This document shows positions 25,020 to 34,551 of a DNA stretch of 64,000 bases, piece by piece. How positions within the stretch are numbered: the first letter of the stretch is position 1; every line of letters starts with the position of its first letter. The DNA comes from Flavobacterium sp. 1. GTDB lineage: Bacteria; Bacteroidota; Bacteroidia; Flavobacteriales; Flavobacteriaceae. The notes below the pieces were generated by a model. The model was not told the DNA's origin, ran no database searches, and worked only from the letters and a program-made list of their open reading frames with translations. The stretch spans positions 4,340,001 through 4,404,000 of the forward strand of contig NZ_PGER01000001.1 of the NCBI RefSeq assembly GCF_002797935.1, in the 5' to 3' direction. A program made the position numbers and the translations under genes.

Positions 25020-26253
25020 AAAGTGATTCCTTTTTTAGATCGGTTATAAAAGTACTTAAATGATCTACTTCTACATGATCCATAATCACAATTTTATACC
25101 ATGAATTATCACCATTGTGTTTTTGGGGAACCAAATCGTATTTTTTGACTAAAGATTTTTTTATGAATTGCGACTGAATGGTGATAATATTCATAAACGG
25201 TTCTCTAAAATAGGCGATTTTTAATTCGTCTAATTGATCACATAGCCATTGGGCTCTCATTTGTAAAACCCGTATTTTTTCACACCAGCCAAATGGACCA
25301 TAGGTGAATAAAATCATCCAAACTGCTACGGCATTAGATCCAGACCGGCTGCCACAAAGAGTTAGATCCATGCCTTCAATATATTCGGCTTCTTTAGTCA
25401 AAACATTTTCGATTAATCCTTTACGGCAAAGAAAAATTCCTGTGCCATAAGGAGCCTGCAGCATTTTGTGAGCATCAATAGTTATGGAGCTAATTTTTGG
25501 GTTCTCAAAATTCAGTTCACTTTCCTTATCACTAAAAGGATAAATAAAGCCTCCGTAAGCGGCGTCAATATGTATTTTATAAATGAGGTGGTGTTTTTCT
25601 AAAATTTGGACATAATCATTCGGATTGTCTATTGCGCCAAACATGGTAGTTCCCATATTTGAGATTACGATGAAATATTTTTTTCCTTTCTTTTTGGCCT
25701 TAATGATGATATTTTCCAATTGGAAAGTGTCTATTTCCCGAGTAAGGAAATCAACAGGAACTTTTAGCCAATCCAGCATCAGGATATTGGCTGCTTTTGG
25801 GATAGAGTAATGGGTGTCTTCGGATGCCAAAATAGCTATTTCATACGGATTCGCACCCAGTTTATAACTGAAATAATTGCGGTACATCCAAATGGCCTGA
25901 ATATTGGCTTCGGTGCCGCCGGGAGAAATGTATCCATCATACGATTTAGGCTGTGCTTTAAAAACATCTACTGCGAGTACATCTAGAACTTCGCGCTCTA
26001 TTTCTTGAGTACCTTTGAATGCTTTTTCAGAACTGCCTAAGGTGTGGCATCCGATGTGGTTGGGATTGGCAACATAAGTTTTTAATGTAGGCGCGTCGGC
26101 CAAGAAAGAAGCTTCTTCATAATATACTTTACTGTCCAGTTTTGAGGCGGGGTAGCCTAGAGAAGTGTCCAAAGTAAAGTTGACGTTTTCTTCTAATGCT
26201 TTTTCAATTCGGGCTTGTCTTTCTTTTTGGGATAACTTTTTCCAATACAGCAT
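24988..26253 (-). CDS. PLP-dependent group II decarboxylase
   Basis: This 421-aa protein is of the amino-acid decarboxylase (group II) fold type I family. PLP-site residues are visible: 'GYISPGGTEANIQAIWMYRN' (about 91-110), 'IHIDAAYGGFIYPF' (Asp binding the pyridine nitrogen, about 228-241) and 'SSITIDAHKMLQAPYGTGIF' with the Schiff-base Lys at about 269. Close relatives are annotated as histidine, glutamate or tyrosine decarboxylases; the substrate cannot be read from sequence. Its 3' end overlaps the 5-formyl-THF cyclo-ligase gene by 32 bp. Confidence 0.93.
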   Translation of the reverse strand: MLYWKKLSQKERQARIEKALEENVNFTLDTSLGYPASKLDSKVYYEEASFLADAPTLKTYVANPNHIGCHTLGSSEKAFKGTQEIEREVLDVLAVDVFKAQPKSYDGYISPGGTEANIQAIWMYRNYFSYKLGANPYEIAILASEDTHYSIPKAANILMLDWLKVPVDFLTREIDTFQLENIIIKAKKKGKKYFIVISNMGTTMFGAIDNPNDYVQILEKHHLIYKIHIDAAYGGFIYPFSDKESELNFENPKISSITIDAHKMLQAPYGTGIFLCRKGLIENVLTKEAEYIEGMDLTLCGSRSGSNAVAVWMILFTYGPFGWCEKIRVLQMRAQWLCDQLDELKIAYFREPFMNIITIQSQFIKKSLVKKYDLVPQKHNGDNSWYKIVIMDHVEVDHLSTFITDLKKESLYVEKGIKTEI

Positions 26254-26317
26254 AATCTCTTATTTTTATTCAAAAATAAGAGTATTGATTGGCGAAAAAT
26301 ATGATAATTGTTAGGTT

Positions 26318-27295
26318 TTACTCACTGTCTTCTTCGGCAGTATTCGAAAGATGATAGATGGCATCTCCTTGATAAACAATGGGGGAGTGGTTGGCGTTGA
26401 GTACATATCCGTCATTTGGAGCTTTTATTTTTCGTTCAAATTTCCCAAAAGGATCTGTTATCATTCCTAATATTGTTCCTTTTTTTACAAACTGTCCTAC
26501 CAGATTATTGTCAATTAATAAACCGGAACATTTGGCTCGCAACCAACCCGATTTTTCAATATAAATTGTCGGTTTCTTTTGTGGAGGAGCATAATGTTTC
26601 AGATCCAGCATGTCCAAATGTTTTAAAAGGCGTTTGACTCCATTAATGCCTTCCTGAGCCACTTCGTGATTAATATCTAAGGATTTTCCGCCCTCAAACA
26701 GCAGCATTTTTATGTTTAATTTTTCGCTGGAACTTCTAAAAGAACCTGCTATATTTTTTGAGTATAATGTGAAAGGCGCACTAAAGGCATCGGCCAGCAG
26801 TTTTGTATTTGGGTTATTTGGCGTAAGCCTGATCTGCGGGGCGTTAAATCTACTGGAGCCCCCAGCGTGAAAATCTACGGCATAATCGACAAGCGGCATG
26901 ATTTCGGTTATGATATGATAGGCAAATCGACTGGCCAAGGATCCCTTTCTGCTTCCTGGAAATACCCGATTTAAATCTCTTCCATCTGGAAAATCTCTGG
27001 ATCTATTAATAAATCCATAAATGTTTATGATAGGAATACAAATGATAGTGCCTTTTTTGGGTTTGTTTATTTTTTTGGAGATGAGCTGTCTTACGATTTC
27101 GATGCCATTAAATTCGTCTCCATGAATGCCCCCGGAAAAAAGGACAACGGGACCTTCAATCTTGGAACGTCTTATAATAATCGGAATTGTTAGTTTGGTA
27201 GTAGTGTGTAATCGGGCAATTTCCAGCTGAATCGTTTTACTTTCTCCAGGCAAAACGCTTTCGCCAAAAATGACTAATGGTTTTGAGTTTTTCAT
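26318..27295 (-). CDS. Succinylglutamate desuccinylase/aspartoacylase family protein
   Basis: This 325-aa predicted zinc carboxypeptidase-like amidohydrolase has the metal-site motif 'GGIHGDEFNGIEIVRQL' (H-x-x-E pattern) at about 74-90, 'GRDLNRVFPGSRKGS' (substrate carboxylate binding) and 'DYAVDFHAGGSS' with the third metal histidine. The C-terminal 70 residues ('GWLRAKCSGLLIDNNLVGQ') form the small beta domain. In Bacteroidota this gene often neighbours rimK-like ligases; none is here. The substrate is unknown. It is divergent from uvrC. Confidence 0.9.
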   Translation of the reverse strand: MKNSKPLVIFGESVLPGESKTIQLEIARLHTTTKLTIPIIIRRSKIEGPVVLFSGGIHGDEFNGIEIVRQLISKKINKPKKGTIICIPIINIYGFINRSRDFPDGRDLNRVFPGSRKGSLASRFAYHIITEIMPLVDYAVDFHAGGSSRFNAPQIRLTPNNPNTKLLADAFSAPFTLYSKNIAGSFRSSSEKLNIKMLLFEGGKSLDINHEVAQEGINGVKRLLKHLDMLDLKHYAPPQKKPTIYIEKSGWLRAKCSGLLIDNNLVGQFVKKGTILGMITDPFGKFERKIKAPNDGYVLNANHSPIVYQGDAIYHLSNTAEEDSE

Positions 27296-27375
27296 GTTTT
27301 AAAATAAAAATCTAAATATAGAAATTATTTAATTGGTATTAGAAAAATCATATTGGTTTGCTTGATTGTTATTTG

Positions 27376-27383
27376 TAAATTTG
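27376..27383 (+). promoter_or_regulatory. Candidate -7 element of uvrC
   Basis: TAAATTTG matches TAnnTTTG, 63 bp before the uvrC ATG in the 150-bp divergent gap. The upstream TTG is ambiguous because several lie within 25 bp. Confidence 0.4.
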
Positions 27384-27445
27384 GAAAAATGAAGAATTGG
27401 GATTTTTTTGATATAAAAAATTAATTCTCAGAAGCTTTTAAAAAA

Positions 27446-29242
27446 ATGACCAATCCAACTTTAGCCCTGCAAATACAAACCCTTCCTGATGGTCCCGGCG
27501 TATATCAATATTACGATAAGGAAGGGAAGATTTTATATGTGGGCAAAGCCAAGAATCTAAAAAAGAGAGTCTCTTCCTATTTTAATAAAATCCACGATAC
27601 GGCAAAAACGAATGTGCTGGTTAAGAAAATAATAACCATCAAGCACATTGTTGTTCCGACAGAAACTGATGCTCTTTTATTGGAAAATAATCTGATAAAA
27701 ACACTGCAGCCCAGATACAATGTGCTGTTGCGTGACGATAAAAGCTATCCTTGGCTGTGTATCAAAAAAGAACCTTTTTCTCGAATTTTTGCCACCCGCA
27801 GAATGGTCAAAGACGGGTCTGAATATTTTGGACCTTATACCAATTTCAAGACCGTACACACGATTTTGGATTTGATAAAAGAACTGTATCCGTTACGAAC
27901 CTGCAATTACGATTTGAGCAAAAGCAATATTGACAGCGGAAAATTCAAACTGTGTTTGGAATATCATATTGGCAATTGCAAAGGGCCTTGTGAAGGATTC
28001 GAAACATTGGAACATTACCAAAAACAAGTGAATGCCATTCGTGAAATTTTGAAAGGAAACTTCAAAGAAAGCATGAAAGATTTTAAGCGTCTGATGACCA
28101 GTTACGCACAAGATATGAAGTATGAAGAGGCACAAAAAATAAAGGAGAAGATTGAAATTTTAGAAAATTACCAATCACGTTCTACCATTGTAAATCCAAA
28201 GATTACCAATATTGATGTCTTCTCTATAGTTTCAGATGAGAGCTCGGCTTTTGTCAATTTTCTGCAAATTTCGCATGGATCGATCATACGATCTCATACG
28301 ATGGAAATTAAGAAGAAACTGGAGGAAACAGACGAAGAATTACTGGAATTGGCTATAATAGAATTAAGAGAGCGTTTTCAGTTATTGTCCAAGGAAGTGA
28401 TTGTGCCATTTGAAGTAGATTTAGGCGAACAGATAAAAATTACCGTACCGCAATTAGGAGACAAAAAACAAATATTGGATTTGTCGATCCGCAATGCTAA
28501 GTTTTACAGAATTGAGCAGCTGAAACAATTGCAGATAGTGGATCCCGACCGTCATACCAATAGGATAATGGCTCAGATGAAGAGTGATTTACGCTTGCCG
28601 GTAGAACCCAGACATATAGAATGTTTTGATAATTCGAACATCCAAGGAACAAATCCCGTAGCCGCCTGCGTGGTTTTCAAGGACGGAAAAGCCAGTAAAA
28701 AAGACTACCGTCATTTTAATGTCAAAACTGTAGTGGGACCAGACGATTTTGCTTCGATGGAAGAAATTGTCTTTCGCCGTTACAAAAGATTATTGGACGA
28801 AAACGAACCTTTGCCTAATTTAATAATTATTGACGGAGGGAAAGGACAGTTATCATCAGCTTTAAAAAGTATAGATGCTTTAGGGCTGCGCGGTAAAATT
28901 GCGATTATAGGAATAGCCAAAAGACTCGAAGAGTTATTTTATCCAGGAGATTCTGTTCCTTTGTATTTGGATAAAAAGTCGGAAACTCTAAAAGTTATTC
29001 AGCAATTACGGAATGAAGCGCACCGTTTTGGAATTACGTTTCACCGGGACAAAAGAAGCAAATCGGCACTGAATTCTTCTATAGAAAACATTCCCGGAAT
29101 TGGCGAAAAAACAATGCTCACATTAATTCAGCATTTTAAAAGTGTTAAAAGATTAAAGTTAGCTGCAGAAAAAGAAATTGCTGACGTTATTGGAGTATCA
29201 AAAGCGAAAAAAATTACCGACTTTTACAAAACGCAAAAATGA
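27446..29242 (+). CDS. uvrC: Excinuclease ABC subunit C
   Basis: This 598-aa UvrC makes both incisions in nucleotide excision repair. The GIY-YIG nuclease is at the N-terminus ('LPDGPGVYQYYDKEGKILYV', 'GKAKNLKKRVSSYF', about 12-45). It is followed by a cysteine cluster ('CLEYHIGNCKGPCEG', about 170-185), a UVR segment (about 205-235), the RNase H-like C-terminal nuclease ('ECFDNSNIQGTNPVAACVVF', 'LIIIDGGKGQLSSA') and a helix-hairpin-helix end ('SIENIPGIGEKTMLTLIQHF'). Length and layout are complete. Confidence 0.98.
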   Translation: MTNPTLALQIQTLPDGPGVYQYYDKEGKILYVGKAKNLKKRVSSYFNKIHDTAKTNVLVKKIITIKHIVVPTETDALLLENNLIKTLQPRYNVLLRDDKSYPWLCIKKEPFSRIFATRRMVKDGSEYFGPYTNFKTVHTILDLIKELYPLRTCNYDLSKSNIDSGKFKLCLEYHIGNCKGPCEGFETLEHYQKQVNAIREILKGNFKESMKDFKRLMTSYAQDMKYEEAQKIKEKIEILENYQSRSTIVNPKITNIDVFSIVSDESSAFVNFLQISHGSIIRSHTMEIKKKLEETDEELLELAIIELRERFQLLSKEVIVPFEVDLGEQIKITVPQLGDKKQILDLSIRNAKFYRIEQLKQLQIVDPDRHTNRIMAQMKSDLRLPVEPRHIECFDNSNIQGTNPVAACVVFKDGKASKKDYRHFNVKTVVGPDDFASMEEIVFRRYKRLLDENEPLPNLIIIDGGKGQLSSALKSIDALGLRGKIAIIGIAKRLEELFYPGDSVPLYLDKKSETLKVIQQLRNEAHRFGITFHRDKRSKSALNSSIENIPGIGEKTMLTLIQHFKSVKRLKLAAEKEIADVIGVSKAKKITDFYKTQK

Positions 29243-29290
29243 TTTTTTTAAAGAAGTAAAAAAATCTAAAATCAAAGTAACTTGCTCCTT

Positions 29291-31483
29291 ATGTATAGAA
29301 TATTGTTTTTTATTCTTTTTTTAACTTGCTTGAATTCATTTTCACAAGATGCACCCCAAAAGGCTAAAATAGGCTTGGTGCTAAGTGGAGGCGGAGCCAA
29401 AGGATTTGCACATATTGGGGTTTTAAATGTACTGGAAGATGCTGGAATAAAAATAGACTGCATCGGCGGAACCAGTATGGGGGCAGTCATAGGAGGGCTT
29501 TATGCTATGGGATACAATGCTAAACAAATTGATTCTATTATTGATACAACCAATTTTAGTAACGTTATTAGTGATTTTATCCCCCGGTCTTCCAAAAATT
29601 TTTATGAAAAGCGAAATGATGAATTGTACGCTTTAATACTTCCATTCAATAAATTTAGTATTGGTACCCCCGAGGCATTGTCTAAAGGAATGTATAATTT
29701 CAATTTATTGAGCCGTTTGACATTCCCTGTTCGGCATGTTCGTGATTTTAACGAATTGCCTATCCCTTTTTTGTGTATAGGAACTAATATTGCGGCTGGA
29801 GAGCAAGTGGTTTTTAATAAAGGAATATTGGCGCAGGCCATAACTGGAAGTTCGTCTTTGCCTTCCATCTTTGCACCGATAATTATTGATAATAACCTCA
29901 TTATCGATGGCGGAGTGATTAATAATTACCCTATAGACGAAGTTCGAAAAATGGGAGCCGACATAATAATTGGGGTCGATGTACAGTCTGGTCTGCTTAA
30001 TAAAGACGAGTTAAGAAGTGCTTCGAGGGTTTTCTTTCAAATTACTAATCTGCAGATGATTGAAAGAATGAAAAAAAATGCAAATCTGACAGAAATTTAC
30101 ATAAAGCCCGATGTGAAAAATTACGGGGTAGTATCTTTTGAAAGAGCTGCCGAAATTATCAAAAAGGGAGAAGATGCCACTTTTTCCGTATATGAAAAAA
30201 TAGATCTTTTAGTCGATAAAGCAAATCCGTATCATAAACCCAAACTTAAGGTTCAAACCGATAGCTTAAGCATTGTAGACATTAAAACAAATGAGCTCAA
30301 AAATTATTCGAGGGATTATATTATTGGTAAATTAAATTTTAAGCCGAAGTCTAAAATAAGTTTCAAAGATTTGGAAACAGGAATAAATAACCTTAATGCC
30401 ACACAAAATTTTAGTAATGTGAGTTATTATTTTGATAAAAACGGAGAATATGATGATTTGGTTCTTACCCTAACAGAAAGTCCGGTAAAAACAAATTTAA
30501 AATTTGCTCTGCATTATGACGGATTGTATAAAAGTGCTGTTTTGGCCAATATTACCAATAAAAAAACGTTTTTTAAAAATGATTTTTTATCTGCTGATTT
30601 GGCACTGGGAGATAATGTAAGATATTATTTTGACTACTATATTGATAACGGATTTCAATTGAGTTATGGTTTCAAATCACAGCTGAACCAATTCAATAAG
30701 AATGTTCCTGTTAGTGTAATAACGTATAATATTAATGGAGTAAATTCTATAAATATCGATTATTTAAATTTGACAAATCAAGTTTACATTCAATCTTTAT
30801 TTGCACAAAAATTTCTTATTGGTGTGGGAGCTGAGTTTGAATATCTGGACATTTCCTCAGAGACGCTTGAGTTAAATTCAAATATTACAAAGAGTAGTTA
30901 TGGCAGTGTTTTCGGATACATTAAATATGACTCCTATGATAATAAATACTTTCCAAAAAAAGGGTGGTATTTCTCAGGGAATCCTCAGTTTTATATGTTT
31001 TCTTCAGAGAGTGATGCTAATTTCAAACCTTTTTTTATTGTAAAAGGGGAGGCCGGAATTGCCAAAACAGTTTTTAAAAATGCAACTATCAAATTTCAGA
31101 TTGAGGCAGGAACATCTGTTGGTGATAAAAGTATGCCTTATTTTGATTTTATTTTGGGTGGATATGGATATTATAACACCAACAATTTCAAGTATTTTTA
31201 TGGGTATGATTTCTTAAGCATTTCGGGAAACAGTTATTTGGAATCAACGTTCACATTCGACTATGAAGTTTTTAAAAAGAATCATATTAATTTTTCTGCC
31301 AATTATGCTAATCTAGGCGATAAACTCTACAATTCGTTAGATTGGGTTTCATTGCCTAAATATTCTGGTTATGCTTTGGGTTATGGATTAGAAACCGTAA
31401 TTGGTCCCGTCGAAGTAAAATATTCCTGGTCGCCAGAAATCTCCAATTCTTATATTTGGTTTTCTGTTGGATTTATTTTTTAA
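29291..31483 (+). CDS. Patatin-like phospholipase with C-terminal outer-membrane barrel
   Basis: I use the ATG at 29291 (MYRILFFILFLTCLNSFSQ, a clear signal peptide); a TTG at 29282 is the alternative. The patatin domain has the oxyanion loop GGGAKG (33-38), the nucleophile motif GTSMG with Ser62, and the catalytic Asp in DGG (Asp206). A POTRA-like segment (about 310-390, 'YIIGKLNFKPKSKISFKDLE') leads to a 16-strand-type barrel ending in 'SYIWFSVGFIF' with terminal aromatic Phe, as in BamA-type proteins. This domain order is that of PlpD/type Vd-like secreted lipases. It is probably inserted in the outer membrane; the substrate is unknown. Confidence 0.92.
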   Translation: MYRILFFILFLTCLNSFSQDAPQKAKIGLVLSGGGAKGFAHIGVLNVLEDAGIKIDCIGGTSMGAVIGGLYAMGYNAKQIDSIIDTTNFSNVISDFIPRSSKNFYEKRNDELYALILPFNKFSIGTPEALSKGMYNFNLLSRLTFPVRHVRDFNELPIPFLCIGTNIAAGEQVVFNKGILAQAITGSSSLPSIFAPIIIDNNLIIDGGVINNYPIDEVRKMGADIIIGVDVQSGLLNKDELRSASRVFFQITNLQMIERMKKNANLTEIYIKPDVKNYGVVSFERAAEIIKKGEDATFSVYEKIDLLVDKANPYHKPKLKVQTDSLSIVDIKTNELKNYSRDYIIGKLNFKPKSKISFKDLETGINNLNATQNFSNVSYYFDKNGEYDDLVLTLTESPVKTNLKFALHYDGLYKSAVLANITNKKTFFKNDFLSADLALGDNVRYYFDYYIDNGFQLSYGFKSQLNQFNKNVPVSVITYNINGVNSINIDYLNLTNQVYIQSLFAQKFLIGVGAEFEYLDISSETLELNSNITKSSYGSVFGYIKYDSYDNKYFPKKGWYFSGNPQFYMFSSESDANFKPFFIVKGEAGIAKTVFKNATIKFQIEAGTSVGDKSMPYFDFILGGYGYYNTNNFKYFYGYDFLSISGNSYLESTFTFDYEVFKKNHINFSANYANLGDKLYNSLDWVSLPKYSGYALGYGLETVIGPVEVKYSWSPEISNSYIWFSVGFIF

Positions 31484-31733
31484 TTTGTATTTTTTGTTAA
31501 AAAAAATTACGATATTTGTAATTATGAAAACAAATTGGATAGGTTTATTAGAGTATCTTCAATTCTTAATCAAGAGAAATCCAGAGTGATTTTAAAGGAT
31601 CATAAATCCTGTGTCTATTATCAAAGAATTGAATACTTGATTGTGTAATCAAAGTTTTGCTTTTTAAAAGTAATTCAATTTGACGCTGCGGTTTTTTAAC
31701 GAATTGTATTATTATTATCTAATTTAAATTGTC

Positions 31734-32891
31734 ATGCCAATATATCATAAACTAGGAAGTATTCCTCCCAAAAGACATACCCAGTTTGAAAATCCAAAAG
31801 GAGGTTTATATTATGAACAACTCTTTGGTACAGAGGGTTTTCATGGAAATTCCTCATTATCTTATCACATTCATCGACCGACTCAGGTCAAAGAAATCTT
31901 AAAATCATATTCAGTCGAACCCAAAATTGCGATCGGGAAAAACATAAAATCCTTATTGCTGAAAGGTTTCGAACTGAAACCCGAAGATGATTTTTTAGAC
32001 AGCCGTAAAGCCATGCTGGTCAATAATGACTGCATCATAGGATTGGCAGCACCCAGAAAATCTTTGACTGCCTATTTCTATAAAAATGCCGATGCCGACG
32101 AAATGATTTTCATTCACAAAGGCAAAGGAAAACTCCGCACCATGCTTGGGAATATTCCTTTCGAGTATGGCGATTATCTGATCATCCCGCGGGGCATCAT
32201 TTACCAAATCGAATTTGACTCAGAAGAGAATCGTTTGTTTTATGTAGAATCCCATTCTCCATTTTATACGCCCAAACGTTATAAAAACCAATCTGGACAA
32301 CATTTGGAACATTCGCCGTTTTGTGAACGTGACTTCATATTGCCAAATGAATTGGAATCTCATGATGAAAAAGGAGATTTTGTCATTAAAATCAAGAAAG
32401 AAGGAGTGATGCATGAAGTAGTGTATGCAACGCATCCTTTTGATGTGGTGGGCTGGGACGGTTACAACTTTCCGTACGGTTTCAGCATTCACAATTTTGA
32501 ACCTATAACTGGGCGTGTGCATCAGCCGCCGCCAGTACATCAAACATTTGAAACAGGAACTTTTGTGGTTTGTTCGTTTGTGCCAAGACTGTATGATTAT
32601 CATCCAAAATCCATTCCGGCGCCATATAATCATAGCAATATTGACAGCGATGAGGTACTGTATTATGTAGACGGTGATTTCATGAGCCGCAACAATATCG
32701 AGCAGGGATATATTACACTTCACCCAAAAGGAATTCCGCACGGACCAGCTCCAGGAGCAATGGAACGAAGCATTGGTCACAAGGAAACTAAGGAATTGGC
32801 CGTAATGGTTGATACCTTTCACCCCCTTATGGTGACCGAAGCGGCTATGGGAATAGATGACGGACTGTACTATAAATCTTGGGTAGAGTAA
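31734..32891 (+). CDS. hmgA: Homogentisate 1,2-dioxygenase
   Basis: This 385-aa enzyme opens the homogentisate ring to maleylacetoacetate in tyrosine and phenylalanine breakdown. Typical segments are 'EQLFGTEGFHGNSSLSYHIH' (about 28-47), 'HKGKGKLRTMLGNIPFEYGD' (about 127-146), the iron-site region 'GRVHQPPPVHQTFETGTFVV' (about 260-279) and 'GYITLHPKGIPHGPAPGAME' near 325. It is shorter than the proteobacterial enzyme, as is usual in Bacteroidota. hppD, the preceding step, follows 221 bp downstream; a hairpin repeat lies between them. The 250 bp upstream contain an imperfect inverted repeat (around 31550-31645) and no gene. Confidence 0.96.
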   Translation: MPIYHKLGSIPPKRHTQFENPKGGLYYEQLFGTEGFHGNSSLSYHIHRPTQVKEILKSYSVEPKIAIGKNIKSLLLKGFELKPEDDFLDSRKAMLVNNDCIIGLAAPRKSLTAYFYKNADADEMIFIHKGKGKLRTMLGNIPFEYGDYLIIPRGIIYQIEFDSEENRLFYVESHSPFYTPKRYKNQSGQHLEHSPFCERDFILPNELESHDEKGDFVIKIKKEGVMHEVVYATHPFDVVGWDGYNFPYGFSIHNFEPITGRVHQPPPVHQTFETGTFVVCSFVPRLYDYHPKSIPAPYNHSNIDSDEVLYYVDGDFMSRNNIEQGYITLHPKGIPHGPAPGAMERSIGHKETKELAVMVDTFHPLMVTEAAMGIDDGLYYKSWVE

Positions 32892-32954
32892 GTCATTACG
32901 AGGAACGAAGTAATCTCACTTAGTATATCAATTTAAAACAATCACATTTAATAA

Positions 32955-33047
32955 ATTAATAAGGAGCTATTTCCTGCTATCCGTTGCAATCTTTTATTTT
33001 TTAAAGAAAAAAATAAAAGGATTTCCACTGCTATCAGGGCTAGGGCT
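32955..33047 (+). repeat. Hairpin repeat, family 2, copy A
   Basis: AAGGAGCTATTTCCTGCTAT, then CCGTTGCAATC, a TTTTATTTTTT/AAAAAATAAAA stem, GGATTTCCACT and ATCAGGGCTAG. It lies between hmgA and hppD. Two more copies of the same layout and orientation are at 52497-52604 and 60786-60904. Confidence 0.8.
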
Positions 33048-33112
33048 TTAGAACAATCAACAACATTTCGGTTTATGAAATTAACAATTAACCGATTAAA
33101 CAAATAAACATC

Positions 33113-34273
33113 ATGGCAAAAGAAATAAAATCAGTAGAATACGGATTAGAAAAAATATTCGAAGGAGCGCAGGATTTCCTTCCGCTTCTGGGAACCGATT
33201 ATGTTGAATTCTATGTAGGGAACGCAAAACAATCGGCACATTATTATAAAACCGCTTTTGGTTATCAGTCATTGGCCTATGCCGGACTGGAAACAGGAGT
33301 AAAAGACAGAACTTCTTATGTATTAAAACAAGACAAAATCCGAATTGTTTTAACCACTCCATTAACGCAAGATTCTCCTCTTCACGATCATTTGAAAAAA
33401 CACGGAGACGGAGTAAAAGTAGCCGCACTTTGGGTAGAAGATGCCAGAAGCGCATACGAAGAAACCATGAAACGTGGTGCGCGTTCTTTTATGGAACCAA
33501 CGGTGGAGCAGGATGAATTTGGTGAAGTGATTCGTTCCGGAATCTATACGTATGGAGAAACGGTTCATATTTTTGTAGAAAGAAAGAATTACAACGGTGT
33601 TTTCTTGCCAGGATACAGAGAATGGAAATCCGATTACAATCCAGAACCAACAGGTCTTAAATATATAGATCACATGGTAGGGAATGTGGGTTGGAACGAA
33701 ATGAACACTTGGGTGAAATTCTACGAAGATGTTATGGGATTTGTAAATTTTCTTTCTTTTGATGACAAACAAATCAATACCGAATATTCGGCTTTGATGA
33801 GTAAAGTGATGTCAAACGGAAACGGAAGAATTAAATTCCCAATCAACGAACCAGCCGAAGGAAAGAAAAAATCACAAATCGAAGAATACTTGGATTTCTA
33901 TGGAGGACCAGGGATTCAGCACATCGCCATCGCTACAGACGATATTATAAAAACAGTTTCGGAGTTAAAATCAAGAGGTGTGGAGTTCTTATCGTCGCCA
34001 CCGCATACCTATTATGAGGCGATTCCTGAAAGATTGGGAGTACACATGGATATGATGAAAGAAGATTTGAATGAAATAGAAAAACTGGCCATTATGGTAG
34101 ATGCCGATGAAGACGGTTATTTATTGCAGATTTTTACCAAACCAGTTCAGGATCGTCCCACTTTATTTTTTGAAATTATTCAAAGAATGGGAGCCAAAGG
34201 TTTTGGTGCGGGGAACTTTAAAGCCCTGTTCGAGTCAATAGAGCGCGAACAAGAATTGCGAGGAACTTTGTAA
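33113..34273 (+). CDS. hppD: 4-hydroxyphenylpyruvate dioxygenase
   Basis: This 386-aa iron enzyme converts 4-hydroxyphenylpyruvate to homogentisate, the substrate of the upstream hmgA product. It has two VOC (glyoxalase-like) halves. The C-terminal half carries the iron ligands: His in 'KYIDHMVGNVGWNEM' (about 186), His in 'GGPGIQHIAIATDDI' (about 269) and Glu in 'RPTLFFEIIQRMG' (about 350). The end, 'GAGNFKALFESIEREQELRG', is the conserved C-terminal helix that closes the active site. Length and motifs are complete. Confidence 0.97.
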   Translation: MAKEIKSVEYGLEKIFEGAQDFLPLLGTDYVEFYVGNAKQSAHYYKTAFGYQSLAYAGLETGVKDRTSYVLKQDKIRIVLTTPLTQDSPLHDHLKKHGDGVKVAALWVEDARSAYEETMKRGARSFMEPTVEQDEFGEVIRSGIYTYGETVHIFVERKNYNGVFLPGYREWKSDYNPEPTGLKYIDHMVGNVGWNEMNTWVKFYEDVMGFVNFLSFDDKQINTEYSALMSKVMSNGNGRIKFPINEPAEGKKKSQIEEYLDFYGGPGIQHIAIATDDIIKTVSELKSRGVEFLSSPPHTYYEAIPERLGVHMDMMKEDLNEIEKLAIMVDADEDGYLLQIFTKPVQDRPTLFFEIIQRMGAKGFGAGNFKALFESIEREQELRGTL

Positions 34274-34382
34274 AATTCAATTATTTTTACATTATCAAAA
34301 AAAATAATAGTTAAAGAACCCTTAAAGTTGCAAATGTTGTGTTAAACTTGAGTTTTTGCTAAAAAAACGTTGATTGATAGCA

Positions 34383-34509
34383 TAACTTTGCACTCGCAAA
34401 TGAGGAAGGGGTGGTTTCCTTCTTAGTTTCATATAAATTTTCATAATTTATAGTTTTTTGGTTAGTTAATAGCATAAAAACTCGGTCATTAATTTGACTG
34501 AGTTTTTTT
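34383..34509 (+). ncRNA. Candidate small RNA with own promoter and terminator
   Basis: TAACTTTG (34383-34390) fits the Bacteroidota -7 element, with a TTG at 34357. The following about 115 nt contain no useful ORF and hold a 'GGAAGGGGTGGTTTCCTTC' hairpin-prone segment. They end in a good terminator at 34480-34509, 42 bp before the next gene. It could instead be a leader of the DUF3108 gene with an attenuator. No Rfam match could be tested. Confidence 0.4.
34480..34509 (+). terminator. Terminator before the DUF3108 gene
   Basis: ACTCGGTCA-TTAATT-TGACTGAGT with one G-T pair, followed by a T run. It lies upstream of, not after, the coding region at 34552. Confidence 0.8.
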
Positions 34510-34551
34510 GTTTTAATACATTTGAGTTTATCTTAAAATGAATCGAATCCG

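Noticed and set aside
29282..29290. TTG at 29282 as start of the patatin gene
   Set aside because: The ATG at 29291 gives the same signal peptide without the extra Leu residues and is the more usual start codon.
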